The notes beneath the pieces were generated by a model. That model was given only the letters and a program-made list of their open reading frames with translations, was not told where the DNA came from and searched no databases. Both the position numbers and the translations under genes were made by a program. From NCBI GenBank assembly GCA_943735955.1, contig OX030967.1, positions 1,169,181 to 1,233,180 on the forward strand: a stretch of DNA of 64,000 bases, read 5' to 3'. This DNA is from Piscicola geometra (Eukaryota > Annelida > Clitellata > Hirudinida > Piscicolidae). Shown here piece after piece: positions 37,741 to 54,846 of this stretch; position 1 is the stretch's first letter; every line of letters begins with the position of its first letter.

Positions 37741-39450
37741 GGTTCTAGGATAAAAAGTCTTAAGGATAAAAAGTATTAACGATAAAAAGTCTTAAGAATA
37801 AAAAGTCTTAAGGATAATAAGTCTTAAGATGAAAAGTCTTAAGGATAATAAGTCTCAAGGATGAAAAGTCTATAGGATAAAAAGTTTTCAGGGTAAAAAG
37901 TCTTCAGGATAAAAAGTCTTCAGGATAAAAAGTCTTCAGGATAAAAAATCTTCCAAGAAATAATTTTCCAGATAAAAATCTTCAAGGTAAAATACTTGAT
38001 TAATACGTGATTCTTAAAACTTAAAGAATAAAATTTAGTATTTTTATCTATTGCTTGCTATATTTTTTTCATTCAATTTCAAACTAGTATTTGAATAAAT
38101 TTTACTTGGCTGTTCTTGATTTTTCGTTTTAATCATTACATTTTCTGCTGGTTTTCAATCGTGGTTATTTTATCTACGAGACGTAACCTCTGTAGCCTGA
38201 GAAATATTCAGCGAAACATGTGTTTAGAAAGTCTCCAAAATAGTTCAGAGAGGACATAAAAGATGCAGACAAAGGAAAGATATGAGGACAATATAGTGGA
38301 GTAGATAAGGATTGAGCTCAACGACTGTTTGAGACTATCAGAAAATCAAAAAAAATGGAGGAAACAGGTTGGAGGTCTTACTGTCGTGCTTAAATAGTGT
38401 TTAGGAGTATAGCCTATAGTCTGACTGACTGACTGACTTAGCCAAGATTGTATAAATTCGAAATATTATTTTTATATTTTAAGTGAATAAAATAAATACT
38501 ATATTATATTCATAAAACCAACTATGTACTTATTTACTACACATTATTATTATTTTATTCAGAAAATATTGAGTAAATTTGAAGTTAGTTAATATTCTTA
38601 TAATCTACATCAAATTAATGAATAAATTGAAAAAACAAAATTTTAAGATTCTTGTCTTTAAAAATTTTCGAGCTTGAGTTCTTTATCTGCAGAGGTCATC
38701 TGCCTGGTGAAGTAGGTAACCAGTGGGAGGTTGCAAGCTTTGCACTAGTGCTAAATCTGAGGCCCTAGCACTTCTTCCAGGTTATACATGTTTTCTATTT
38801 GATATTTCTCAAATAAATTGTTGCTAAAAATTATTTAACCTTCATCACATTCATTAAAATTATATAAAAAGCACTTCTTTTTACGATTATTTTTTTCTCC
38901 TGGGAACTCTAACCATTTTTCTCCTAAAACTCCGAAAAATCCATGTCTTCTATTCGATATTTCCTACATAAAGTAAAAAATATTTTAATTAACTAGTTAG
39001 TCTCTGTTTTATCATTTATTAATGAACTTTGTTTCTAAAATTTTGTAAAAATTAATTAAAATTAATAAAATTATATCCAAAGTTTTTTCGATGAAAATCT
39101 CTTCTTGAAGACTTTTCATCCTGAAAACTCTTTATCCTAAAAACTTTTTATCCCGAGGACTTTTTATCTTGAAGACTTTTTACCCTTAAGACTTTTTAGC
39201 CTTAAGACTTTTTAGCCTTAAGACTTTTTATCCGAAGACTTTTTATCCGAAGACTTTTTATCCGAAGACGTTTTATCCGAAGACTTTTTATCCGAAGACG
39301 TTTTATCCGAAGACTTTTTATCCGAAAACTTTTTATTCGAAGACTTTTTAACCGAAGACTTTTTATCCGAAGACTTTTTATCCGAAGACTTTTTATCCGA
39401 AGACTTTTTATCCGAAGACTTTTTATCTGAAGACGTTTGATCCGTTTACC
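37741..39450. mobile_element. Foldback transposon, copy B
   Basis: Starts GGTTCTAGGATAAAAAG and ends ATCCGTTTACC. Flanking nonamers ATTTTGGTG and ATTTTAGAG match at 7 of 9. The left array (37,741-37,990) and right array (39,105-39,450) are inverted runs of the GGATAAAAAGTCTTC/GAAGACTTTTTATCC motif. The interior holds the GATTAATACGTGAT segment shared with copies C and D, the GCAAGCTTTGCACTAGTGCT segment shared with D, and a unique 38,200-38,450 part that weakly resembles a LINE C-terminus. Confidence 0.85.
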
Positions 39451-41620
39451 ATTTTAGAGTAGTCTGTTAGTTTATTGTATCTTTCTGTGAATACTTAATT
39501 AATGTTTAAGTTTTATTTTTCAAAGTTTAACTGCATAGAGGGTACTGTTTAATTTATTCAACTTTTGTTTCGTAATTTGTATTGTTTTATCATGTTTGCA
39601 TTTATATTTCTACATCTTTAGATGATTGATCCAGAAACTATCCTATTTTGTTTTTAATGTGCCTGTATTCTTAGCTTTTAAGATTATGGTATATGGGAGA
39701 ATTAAAAACGAAATTCTTATGCTTTCTTATAAAGATGCTAGCATATTACGTGAATGAGTAATATTGAAAATTTAAAAAGATCATGCACGCCTAGGAACGG
39801 AGGGCAAAAGTGCTTACAGCCTTGAATACAGCATCAAAACATCAAGATTTGTCACATAATAATTCATTTTTTGAAAGTATTGTCTATTCATTATTGAATA
39901 TTATCTTGAGGATAAAAATTTGAAAACTGTAAAAAGCTGCAAAAACAAATTAAAGAGAAGTTTAAAAATACGTATGAAAAGGTAATAAACAATAACCAAC
40001 GAGGAATAACATTTCAATAAATAGATTAATGACATAACCACCACATAACTAAATCATAATTAAGAGAATAACTGTAGCAGTTGTAAAACTTCAATTCTCT
40101 ATCATTTTCACACCTCCACTAACACAACCACCACAAGCAGCATTATCAGCATAATTCAAGGTCTCTGTTATTTAAACAACAGCTCTTCATGTTTTTTCAA
40201 AAGAACTTTATAAATTTTATATAAAGTATATAACATATATTAAATAATATAATGTATATTACTAGGAAATATTTATTTTTTATTTTCGAAGAATTATGCT
40301 TACAATTTTTTTCCTTGTTTTAAAATCCATTTTGAGCCTAAAATAAACACAGTAGACAAAAAATGTCTGCCGTGGCACACAAGAACAATAAGAATTGCAC
40401 ATAACTTGAAAACAAACTATATTGAATACAAATATGGGCTCAACTAATCAGTCAAACAGATTAGTTTCATACAATGTTATAAAGCGAAGTGAAACTATAA
40501 CTTTTACTTCGTAAAATGGAAGACAAAAAATTGAAAGTTCGAAGCAAAATAATTTAAGTTTAAATTTATAAACAAATTAAAATATGCAAGCTCTGAAAAT
40601 AAAAACATCAAATTTAATGAATGCTATGTGGCCCGATTTATTCGAGCGAATACAGATCCACTATTCGACCTCAATACGACTTCGGTACAATTTTAATGCT
40701 ATGCATATTTAAAGTTAAAGTTAAAAAACCCCTTATTTAAGTTAAAGTTAAAAAAACCCTTTCAAAACAATCATTCAAAAACACACGGAGCTTATTTTTA
40801 CAGTCTTTAATTTTATTAGCATACTTATTCTTTAATATTAATGCTATGGTCTTTTTTATGGAAATTAATTTTCGTATCTTCAACAATATACGCGAGATTC
40901 AGGGTTAGAGATTTTTTTTCCATAGACCTATATCATATAGGCTATAGGCTTTTCTATATGCTAACGTCTAGTTTTCGAGCTGTCCTTGAGCGCATTGGAG
41001 GCCTGCATTGGGGACAGAATTGTAAACCATTCCTGTTCCAGAACCACTGTATCCATTTTATTTCTGTTCCTTTACCATTCATTTTTTAAATATAAAGACA
41101 ATGGTTTTAAAAGAAGTGTACCCATCAATTTATTGTGAACTTACTACAGAAGAACAAAATTAATTTTTTGCCGTCCATGTAGAAAAAGTAATCTATAAAT
41201 ACTATCTTGGTAGAATTAACATCTTTTATCATCAATTTGTTGATCAGCGAAACAAAAATCCACTACTGTGTTAATACCGTGTATTTTACATCCATCACCG
41301 CGGTATCACCGCAGCAATAACTTCCAATACTGTGCAGGTTTCTGGTGTGCGTATACCTTGAATCCAGGGTTGAATTGATTGAATGAATAAGAGAGAGAAA
41401 GCATATTGCGTGCGTTTAAAAATCATTGATTTTGCATTATCTTTGTCATTTTATCTCTTCTTCTTTCTTGCATTATTTCTCTCATTTAATATTTTATGTT
41501 TCCACGTTTTTTATTCTATTAATATAATTTTCTTTTACTTTGTCTCTGCCATATCTTACTGCTATTAGCACGTCGACCAAGGCTCTTACACGTGCTCTTT
41601 GTGGGGCTTGCTTTCACGGA
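39451..41620. other. AT-rich intergenic DNA, no gene seen
   Basis: A short direct repeat AGTTAAAGTTAAAAAACCC occurs at 40,715-40,760. Frames at 40,841 and 41,383 have no recognisable features. Confidence 0.5.
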
Positions 41621-41621
41621 T

Positions 41622-43250
41622 GTAGGATAAAAAACCTCTCGGAGAAAAAACCTTCGGATTAAATACCTTCTACAAAAAGCCTCCCGGAAAAAAAACCTCT
41701 TGGAGAAAAAGTCTCCTTGTTAATATTTTCAGATAAATAAAACGGACTTTTTATATAAAAATGGATTTTTTTATAAATTCGTGTCACAATTTTAAATAAA
41801 TAAAACAAGCTATATTTTTTTAAAATTACATAATTAAAACGAACTATAGTTATAACTATAACGGACTTTATTTTTTTTAAAGATTCGTTTCACAATTTTA
41901 AATAAATAAAACGGACTATATTTTAAAAAATACATAATTAAAACGAACTTTAATTTATCAAATACAATAAAAATTATTGGTAAACGGATAAAAAATCTTC
42001 AGAATAAAAAGTCTTCAGGATAAAAAGTCTTCAAGATAAAAAGTCTTCAGGATAAAAAGTCTTCAGGATAAAAAGTCTTCAAGATAAAAAGTCTTCGGGA
42101 TAAAAAGTCTTCAGAATAAGAAGTTTTCAGGATAAAAAGTCTTCAGAATAAAAATTCTTCAGGATAAAAAGTTTTCAGGATAACAAGTCTTCAGGATAAA
42201 AAGTCTTTACGATAAAAAGTTTTTAGGATAAAAAGTTTTAAGGATAAAAAGTTTTTATGATAAAAACTTTTAGGAAAAAAATCTTCAAAAAATTAAATTT
42301 TAAGGGAAAATACGTGATTAATACGTGATCCTTGAAACTTAAAGAATAAAATTTGATACTTTTATCTCATTTTTGTTCTATTTTTATCCTTCAATCTCGA
42401 AATAGCATTTGAATAAATTTGACTTGACTGTTGTTGTTTCGTCACTTTAACCATAAGGAAATAATGTTTAAGGAAAAATACGTGATCCTTAAAACTAAAA
42501 GATTGAAATTTCATACTTTTATCTAATATTTGCTCAATTTTTTTTTCAATCTGGAAATAGCATTAGAATAAATTTGACTTTTTTTTGTTGATTCATTACT
42601 TTAATCATTAGGTTTTCTGCTAGTTCTCGATCGTGAATATTTTTCCTTAAAAATTAATTTTTTGAAGATTTTTTTCCTGAAGACTTTTTGTCCTGAAAAC
42701 TATTTATCCTGAAGACTTTTTATTCTGAATACTTTTCATCCTGAAGACTTTTTATCTTGAAGACATTTTTTTCTGAAGGCTTTTTATCTTGAAGACTTTT
42801 TATCCTGAAGACTTTTTATCCTGAAGACTTTTTATTCTGAAGACTTATTATCCTGAAGACTTTTTATTCTGAAGACTTTTTATCCGTTTACCAATAATTT
42901 GTATTGTATTTGATATATCTTTTTAGTTATGTATTTTTTAAAAATATAGTCCGTTTTATTAATTTAAAATTGTGAAACGAATCTATAAAAAAACAAAGTC
43001 CATTATAATTATAGTTTGTTTTAATTATTTAATCTCTATTAAATTAGTCCGTTTTATTTATTTAAAAATTGTAAAACGAATCGATAAAAAAATCCGTTTT
43101 TTATATAAAAAGTCCGTTTTATTTATACTAAAATATTAACAAGGAGACATTTTCTCCGAGAGAATTTTTCTCCAAGAGGTTTTTTTTCGAGAGGCTTTTT
43201 GTAGAAGGTATTTTATCCGAAAGATTTTTCTCCGAGAGGCTTTTTGTTCG
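41622..43250. mobile_element. Composite palindromic foldback, copy C
   Basis: The outer inverted arms of about 355 bp (41,622-41,978 and 42,893-43,250) include AATAAAACGGACTTTTTATA and the motif GGATAAAAAACCTCTCGG. Within them sit inverted arrays of GGATAAAAAGTCTTCA (41,979-42,300 and 42,655-42,892). Both inner ends are GGTAAACGG-type. The single-stranded loop is only about 350 bp and contains a direct duplication (ACGTGATCCTTRAAACT twice). The arms make this a 1.6-kb near-palindrome, either two nested foldback families or one large one. Confidence 0.85.
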
Positions 43251-43281
43251 TTCCCAGAAGCACGTGGCGGTTTTACAGTCT

Positions 43282-43343
43282 TGGCAGGAATCGAACTCAC
43301 GCCGTTTTGGGTAACGAGCGTCCTACCCTTTATACCACTGCCA
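43282..43343 (-). repeat. tRNA-like (SINE head) sequence
   Basis: The minus strand reads TGGCAGTGGTATAAAGGGTA (box-A-like) and then GTGAGTTCGATTCC (box B). The acceptor ends GGCAG and CTGCC can pair. The T-stem pairs poorly and the anticodon arm is irregular, so it is not a convincing functional tRNA. It is unlike the SINE at 37.3/62.0 kb. Confidence 0.5.
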
Positions 43344-44044
43344 TTCAAACCACCACCATCTCCGCAGTAAAAATTTTAAATTACTAAGAGTAACAAACTA
43401 ACATTTTTAATGATTAAGTTAAATTATGAATGATAAAAATTGTCACTCTATCCTATGATGATTTCAAAAATTTTTCTTTAACAAGAAAACAGGTTTCCCG
43501 GGCTATATCATGGAGAAGTTTTAAACGAAGTTTTTTTATGGGATAGATTTTTAGTTTGTTCAAGTTTTTTGTTTAAGTTATATTTTTTTACACGGACATT
43601 AATCAGAAAGATAAAAACCATATAAACTCCGGTTAGCTAGAGTTTAGCTTTAGCTGATTGGCTTCCATCCAAGTTGCAATTTTACATTTAGAGACTCTAG
43701 CAGATCAGATGAATCCTCTCAGACAATGAGGGTCCATGTATGTGAATGGTCCGCATACGGAGAAGAATGTGAGGAATTTTATAATTATTTCATAAAATAA
43801 TTGTATTTTGAAGCTTATACCATTATTGAGATTGAGTAGTAGAAGATTACAACCCTAAAGCATATTTAATCTGCATTATAAGAAAAACTCTATATACTTG
43901 GTTTTGTAACAGACATTTTCTTGATAAACAAATAAGTGATACTAACATTTTGATGAACGCCAAAGAAATTTATTATTTGTATTCTTTCATATTTATCGAA
44001 CTCACGATAGCGTAAAATATTTCCTACACCCTTAATTTTTGTAC

Positions 44045-45097
44045 GGTTCTAGGATCAAAAGTCTTCAGGATAAAAAGTTTTCGGATAAAAAGTCTTCAAG
44101 ATAAAAAGTCTTTAGGATAAAAAGTCTTCAGAAAAAAAAAATCAAAAATTTAATTTCAAGGGAAAAATACGTGATTAATACGTGATCCTTAAAACTTAAA
44201 CAATAAAATTTAATACTTTTATCTAATGTTTGAATTATTTTTTTGTTTAATCTCGAAAAATCTGAGGCCATAGCACTTCTTCCTCTTCTTCACTTCTATT
44301 TGATGTTTCCTACATTGGCTACAAAATATTAAAAATAATTAATGAGTATCTTTTCTATATTTGCTATTTATAATTGTTTCTAACAGTTATCTTAAATTCA
44401 TTAAAATTAATAAAATTATTTAAAAGCACTTCTTCCTTCAGTGGGTGCTTGCAAGCTTTGCACTAGTGCTCAATCTGAGGCCCTTGCCTTTCTTCCTCCA
44501 GATTATTATGTTTTCTATTTGATCTTTCCTAAATTTTCTAAAAAATATTTTAAATAGTTTATTAGTTTCTTCTTAGTATTTTTATTATAATTTTTTCTAA
44601 AAATTATTTTACAATCATTAAACTTATATAAAAAGTAATTCTTCCACCATTGGGAGCTTGCAAGCTTTGCACTAGTGCTCAATCTGAAGCCCTAACACTT
44701 CTTCTTCCAGATTATTTATGCCTTCTATTTGATATTTCCTACAATTGCTTCAAAATATTAATAATAATTAATTAGTTTTGAATAAAAAGCACTTCTTCCT
44801 TCAGTGGTAGCTTGCAAACTTCTTCCTCCTAATTATCCAAATTTTCCACAAAACTTCGAAAGCTTCATGTCTTCTATTTGATATTTGATACATAAGCTAA
44901 AAAATAATTTAATTAACAAGTTAGTCTCTTTAATCATTTAATTATTAAACTTGTTTTTAAAAATTATTTGACATTAATTAAAATGATTAAAATTATATAA
45001 AAAAAGTGTTTTTAATGAAAATCTCTTCTTGAAGACTTTTTGCCCTGAAGACTTTTTTCTAAAGACTTTTTATCCGAAGAATTTGTATCCCTTTACC
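44045..45097. mobile_element. Foldback transposon, copy D, with 9-bp target duplication
   Basis: Starts GGTTCTAGGATCAAAAG and ends ATCCCTTTACC. It is flanked by the perfect 9-bp direct repeat TTTTTGTAC (44,036-44,044 and 45,098-45,106). Short inverted motif arrays lie at both ends. The interior is three to four tandem units of about 190 bp, each with GCAAGCTTTGCACTAGTGCT and TTCTATTTGATATTTCCTA. Confidence 0.88.
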
Positions 45098-45384
45098 TTT
45101 TTGTACACCATCATTTTTCGAAAAAATAATTGTTTTTTGGACCCATAGTTCGTACATAAATTCAAAACACTATAATTTCTATGCTGGTGATTTATGCGAA
45201 CAATAAAAATTCTCGTAGCTAAATTTTAATAATAGGCATATTATTATCGTCTATTTCGAACACTCCACAACTCACCCAACCCTCTTCCGCAACAGAAAGA
45301 CACTTCAATGCAAGCACTTGACGGCCCCTCCACCTCCAGACTCAACAACTCCCTTGCCTAGCTCAATGCTTATTTCGTGAATGG

Positions 45385-45445
45385 TTGCGCTCTTGAATTT
45401 GAGGAAAGAGCGCTATAGAAATTGATTTGATTGATTGATTGATTG
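45385..45445 (+). mobile_element. 3' tail fragment of the L2-like LINE
   Basis: TTGAATTTGAGGAAAGAGCG, then CTATAGAAATTGATTTGATTG. It is the same tail as the 24.4-kb LINE and lies 12 bp before a splice acceptor, so it forms the end of the intron upstream of exon A. Confidence 0.85.
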
Positions 45446-45457
45446 TTGCGGTGACAG

Positions 45458-49273
<3,816 letters not shown>

Positions 49274-49278
<5 letters not shown>

Positions 49279-49293
49279 ATTTAGAAAAATAAA
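49274..49293 (+). terminator. Polyadenylation signals of the Asn/Gln-rich gene
   Basis: AATAAA at 49,274-49,279 overlaps the stop codon and a second AATAAA is at 49,288-49,293. These are plausible cleavage signals for a very short 3'UTR. Confidence 0.45.
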
Positions 49294-49299
49294 GAATTA

Positions 49300-52200
49300 T
49301 TTATATAAATCAACTTTCATTTTGTTTTTATAAATATAATACCTTTTTATCAGGTAATTGCAGTCTCTGATGAGTTTGGTGGCGTCAACTCAAGGCGCTC
49401 AACCATCCCATTCCTTAATTAAAAAATACCTATAATTAGATGGCAAAACAATTCTAAGAAATAATAAATAATAAAATAATTTTATTAAGACTAAAAACTT
49501 ATCAATAGTTTATTAAAACTAATAAATATAGTTAATAAAGCTAGTATTCAAGATAGAAAAATGTTTATAATTATTTTATTTAGACATAATTATAGATAAA
49601 ATAAGAGTAATGTAAATCGCCATCAGTTGTATTAGCATTATTACAGCCTAAACTAAAATTGTTGATCCAGTAATCGTCATTTTTATGCCTATTTTGTATT
49701 TTATTAATACTAATTATTGTTGTTTTTTAAATGGTTTATTATTATTATTATTTCATTCATTTAATTTGTTTCTTCTAACTCCATAATGGTCATGTTTGTT
49801 CGTGTTGTTACTGACATTGTTACGCTTCACTCTGCATACTTATTCAACACCCTTACTCCATCCACCCCTATTCTTTCCACCATTATCCTATCAACTCCTA
49901 TCCTATCACCTTTCAATCCACCCATCTCTACTTCATTCATCCCTCATTATCCACCCAACTTTCTCTTCAAAATCACTTTCGCCTTTCATTTATTTCTCAC
50001 CATTTTCCTATTACTTTTTTTACGAATTCTGATTCATTTAAAAATCCCTTTCATTCACCATCCACTCCTACCGCCCCATACCATCTTTTTTTAAATAATC
50101 TTTATTAATCACGGTTTGACAGACGCAAGCCATGTTACAAAAAATTAAAAAAAATAGAAGGTGAACAAAAACCAAAATAAAATCGAGAAAGCGAAACAGA
50201 TTGAAATTTAAAGATGAAAAATAATATACATTCAAAATAAATCATAACTAAAAGATAATTATTAGATGAGATAATGCAAATGATAATGTATTAAAATCAA
50301 ACAACTCAACCAAGGATATGGTGAATATGATAATAAATAAGAAATACAAATCAGAAATGATAATATAAATATAAACTATAGAATGAGATGTTTCAGAAGA
50401 CGAGGGAAGAATGTTTTGCTTTCAAACGTGTTATATATTGGTGTATCGAAATTGTGCTTACGGGGTCTCAAGTTATGTGAAGATGTTTTAAGAGAGGCTA
50501 GAATTTGGTGAAGAACGTGGTCAGAGTTAGTGGATATTTAAAAAAATAGTTTTGTGTCTAAAGTGGTAAAAATAGAAGTGAAAACAGAAGTGATAAATAT
50601 CGTCTCCCTTCTTTGCACCTTTTTTCCCACCACCATTCCCACCACAAATTTTTTCATGACCACTCTTTCCCACCACCACCTTTCCCCACCACCTCTCTTT
50701 GCACCACTACCCTTTTCTATTAATACCCTTTTCACCACCTCTCTTCTCACCACTACACAATAGGAAATGACCTCAGCGTTGCATTTGGCTTCTGGACATA
50801 CATCTGCTTTACTTTTCATTGCTATTATTATTTCAATTGTTAATATTTAAAAAAAAAAATTTATAAATACTGATTTTTTTATTTTAAACAATAGTAATAT
50901 TTTATTATTATTTTTTCAATTCAATTATTTGAAGTTGCTACTAAATGAGGCATAATATTCTTTTTTTATTTTCAAAAAAAAAAATATTTAATTTTATTAA
51001 GAGATATTTAGTTTCTTAAATGTCTTATATACATAAATACTAAAAGTTTTTGAAATTAAATTATATTTGTTTGATTCTTTCGAAAACATGGAAGCTTTTT
51101 GCAGTTTCTATATTGTGCTTACTCAAACAATTTTTGATAATTGTTGTTGTTGTAGTTGTTGTTGTTGTTGTTGATCCTTGTGATCTTGAGTGATGCATCG
51201 CAGTGATACGTGATGCAAGAACATGAAGATAAACAGAATGTTGGTTTGTTCACAACTATTTCAGAGCTCGTAATCCTTCATAAAATTGTCAACTTGGAAA
51301 GTCTCAAATTATCTTTTTATCTCTTCACTCATCCACCATGCACCACTCATTCAGACTCACCTTCTACCATCTATTAATACATATAAAAACTATTCTCTTT
51401 AACACTGCTAGCACTGCTATCATCATCACACTTTGTCATTCCCTTATACCATCACCACAATCACAAAAACTTTCTCCATTAACACAACCACCACCACCAC
51501 GAAGACCACTACTATCACCACTACCCCCATCATTACCATCATCATCATCACCACCTTCACAATGTTTGTGTTTAAATTGTACATATTCTTGTACATTTAA
51601 TTTAAAAACAAACCAAATGCATCTACAAACTATATACATACACTGGTAACTCGGCAAGGATCTACTAGGTTTCATTAATTTTAAAAATAAAAACACTAAT
51701 TATTATAATTTTTTATAAATATTATCTTCTATTATTATATTGATATTATTATTACTAATTATTAATATAATTATATTGGAGAATATATTTTTATATATTT
51801 ATATTTCAAATGTTTCAATTCGATTTAAATAACATTGAAATTATTCTAGTTTATTTTAATGAACCGGGTTGTTGCCTCATACCCCATCTGAAGTTCGTTT
51901 ACTGCCAATTTGAGTCTTTGTAGTAATTGTTTTTATGCTCTATTGTTCATTTTGCATCACTTCAACTTCTAGTAATGTAATAAAATTATAAACGTATACA
52001 ACTTAATTATATCGTTTTATGAGCTCTTAACACATCTATTATTGCACCTGATATTCATCTTCACAGCAAAAGGAACCATAGAGCTGTACCGAATAGTAAC
52101 ACAAAAAAATATTTGGCCCAGCTCTGTTGTGCTTCAGGAAGATGCTGGAGATGGGCGTGCACAGTTGTGTGAGGCTGTGTGAAGCCTGCATTGACTTGTG

Positions 52201-53040
52201 TTTATTTCTCTACTGACCGTAATTACGCTTCAATAATAAAAGTAATGATGAAAAGGATTATATTTATAATTAAAATCCTAACAACAATAAGATACCGAAC
52301 AAATCATGAATAAAATATTTAATGCAATTAGGTTAGCAAAAACATACTAATCAAATGGAAGATTAAAAACAAGTCAGTGCAAGTGATACCCGTTAATACA
52401 CGATAACTCATGTGGCGTTTCGGATGCAGACTGACATTGGATCCCAATTTTTGTCAAATAAATCCAAGAAAAAATATGAATCAGATTTTTTATGCAAAAC
52501 TACAAATTAAAGAACACATTTAATGATTGGATAAAGTTTATTTTTTTAAAGAAATAATTTCAAAGGGATTTCAATCATGACACACATTAAACAATGCACT
52601 ATTGGATTAGCAAGATGAATTTGTGTGAACGTTGCCGATAATGTAATAACGGGTTTTGTACATATTGTTTATATTTAAAATATACTGGTTTAAAATTAAT
52701 CGTGTTGACTGGTTCTTAATGCTTAAAGAAAATAACTCTAGAATTCAATTTTTTTATCATTATTTAAAATTTTAAAAATCTAGTAGAAAATGTTTGTAAA
52801 TTCATTGAAACATTTAAGAAAATTCTTTATAAGAAAAACTTTGTCAGCAGTGAACTTTGTTGTTTTTGACTTTCAAAAAAGTCATGTCGAAACTTTGACA
52901 TTTATTTATATCTTTTTATTTTTTAACTATTTTGAAACTGCAATACCATCGAAGGATATGCTTTTTGAAATTATATTTTTAAATTATCATTAAATCATTC
53001 AACGCGTTATTAAATTTATTTATATGATATAAAGATTCAT
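49300..53040. other. AT-rich intergenic DNA with low-complexity tracts
   Basis: CCA/TCC-rich pyrimidine stretches at 49,840-50,090, 50,620-50,750 and 51,470-51,560, a TTG repeat at 51,140-51,175, and a SINE-tail fragment at 50,111-50,145 (TTGACAGACGCAAGCCATGT). Frames across the pyrimidine tracts have no domain or splice support. Confidence 0.5.
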
Positions 53041-53049
53041 TAAAATATG

Positions 53050-53190
53050 TATATATGAGATCATTTATTGAAATGTTTCTATATGAGATCATTTATTTAA
53101 ATGTTTCTATATGAAATAATTTATTGAAATGTTTCTATATGAAATAATTTATTGAAATGTTTTTATCGAAGATAATTTGTTTAAATGTTG
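53050..53190. repeat. 28-bp tandem repeat, five copies
   Basis: Unit TATATGAGATCATTTATTGA plus AATGTTTC, with the later copies drifting to ATGAAATAATTT and TCGAAGATAATTT. Confidence 0.88.
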
Positions 53191-54014
53191 AATAATAGAA
53201 TCAGTGTATGCACTTTAATGTTTTATTAGGAAAGAAAGAAATATTATTATGGCTTATCAATTGTCAGTTTTCTATTGTTGTTTATTATTTTATTATTATT
53301 AGTTTCATCATTTTCTACTTGAAATTTTAACGATGAATTAATTATTTAATACTATTTTTAATTTTCTACTATTCATCGTAATATTCCAAATATTATAAAA
53401 ATGAAGTGAATATTAGAAGCGATTAAGTATGAAATAGAATCAGAATGAAGAGAGAAACAGCCAGAACGGTGGAAAATTCCCAACTTACCGTGAATTTAGC
53501 AGCGTCGATAGTTAAACTTATAACTATACTTAATTACTGAATAAATACATTATATTCAATCGAAAGTGTCATTTAAATACATTTAGTATTTCATTATCTT
53601 TAACTTGCATTATAAAATGTCTTTCGATCTTAATGAAGAACGTAGATGCAATGCTGGCGCTGCTCTTGGAGGATTTCAACAACTTCCCTGCTTAATGGAA
53701 TCAAATTATTTCTTTTGAAGCTGAATCAAAATTAAGAATGATGACTGGATAGAAGTAAGAGGGTAAATTGATGAGAAAATAAGTGGGTAATTGTGACAAA
53801 ATGAATTTAGTTATAAGGGTTCATAATAGTTCATAATAACAAATATACTCGTAAATATTGTTGTTTAATTTTATATTCACAATAATAAAAATATATAGAT
53901 AAGTTTATACAAAATATAATAATACAATAAATAAATAAATTATAAAATAAAATAATACATCAGAGAGTTGCCACTTAATGAATAATCGTTGTATTTGGGA
54001 AAGGGTATATTTAG
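53190..54014. other. AT-rich intergenic DNA, no gene seen
   Basis: Nothing recognised. Confidence 0.5.
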
Positions 54015-54260
54015 GGGTTATAGGTGAACTGCACACAAAAGAAAGCACACTGCATGTGTTAAATGCAAATTTGATTTTGCACATTTCTTCTTAAAATGCG
54101 ATTTTTCTAAAAACCTTAACCCTAATCCTAACTCTAACCCTAACCCTAACCTTAACCCTAAATTAACGTTTTTTCTGTAAAAAAAGAAGAAATGTGCTAA
54201 ATCAAATGTGCATTTAACACATGCAGTGTGCTTTCTTTTGTGTGCAGTTAACCTACAACC
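54015..54260. mobile_element. Inverted-repeat MITE with telomeric-repeat core and 8-bp target duplication
   Basis: The arms of about 100 bp are inverted copies: GGTTATAGGTGAACTGCACA on the left; the complement of the right begins GGTTGTAGGTTAACTGCACA. They share AAAGAAAGCACACTGCATGT and GCACATTTCTTCTT. The loop (54,115-54,165) is about eight units of CCTAA(C/T)-type telomere repeat. ATATTTAG directly repeats on both sides (54,007-54,014 and 54,261-54,268). Confidence 0.85.
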
Positions 54261-54540
54261 ATATTTAGTTTAAAAATAGGAAAAATAGGAAGTCCACTTG
54301 GGAGAGGATTCATTAGGTTTTTTGAAAAAAAATTATATTGGAAGTTGGTTATTTTTATGAAATAAACTTCCACTCCACACTAAATAAACTAAACCAAATT
54401 TTATTTTTAAGCATTATCAATAAAAGTTGTTATTTGGTGTTTTGAATTTTGAAACTGATTTGATCTTTATTTTAGGTGCTGATTTCAAATATAAATAATT
54501 TTTCTTCTACCAGCTCCAGTTTATCAGATAATTTGCATTT

Positions 54541-54846
54541 TAATGCTCAGCTTTTAATCCATATTTTTTAATATTTAATAACACTGCGTAACAGAAATCT
54601 ATATATTTTTTGTATTTAACTTAAAATATATATTTTTAATTATTATAATTGTATTATTAATAATAAATCAATTGACTTCGATTATAAGTTTTTTAATACT
54701 CAGCTTTTAATCCATATTTTTCAATATTTAATAACACTGCGTAACAGAAATTTATATATTTTTTGTATTAAACTTAAAATATATATTTTAAATTAATATA
54801 TTTGTTTTATTAATAATTAATAAATTGACTTCGATTATAAGTTTTT
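54541..54846. repeat. Tandem duplication of ~152 bp
   Basis: Two near-identical AT-rich units, each containing CTCAGCTTTTAATCCATATT, ACACTGCGTAACAGAAAT and TTGACTTCGATTATAAGTTT. Confidence 0.9.

Noticed and set aside
43282..43343. Functional tRNA gene
   Set aside because: Box A- and B-like sequences exist, but the T-stem and anticodon arm do not fold properly; better called a SINE or pseudo-tRNA.
49786..50094. 102-codon Pro/Leu/Ile-rich frame after the Asn/Gln-rich gene
   Set aside because: A pyrimidine-rich low-complexity stretch lying downstream of polyadenylation signals; no conserved features.
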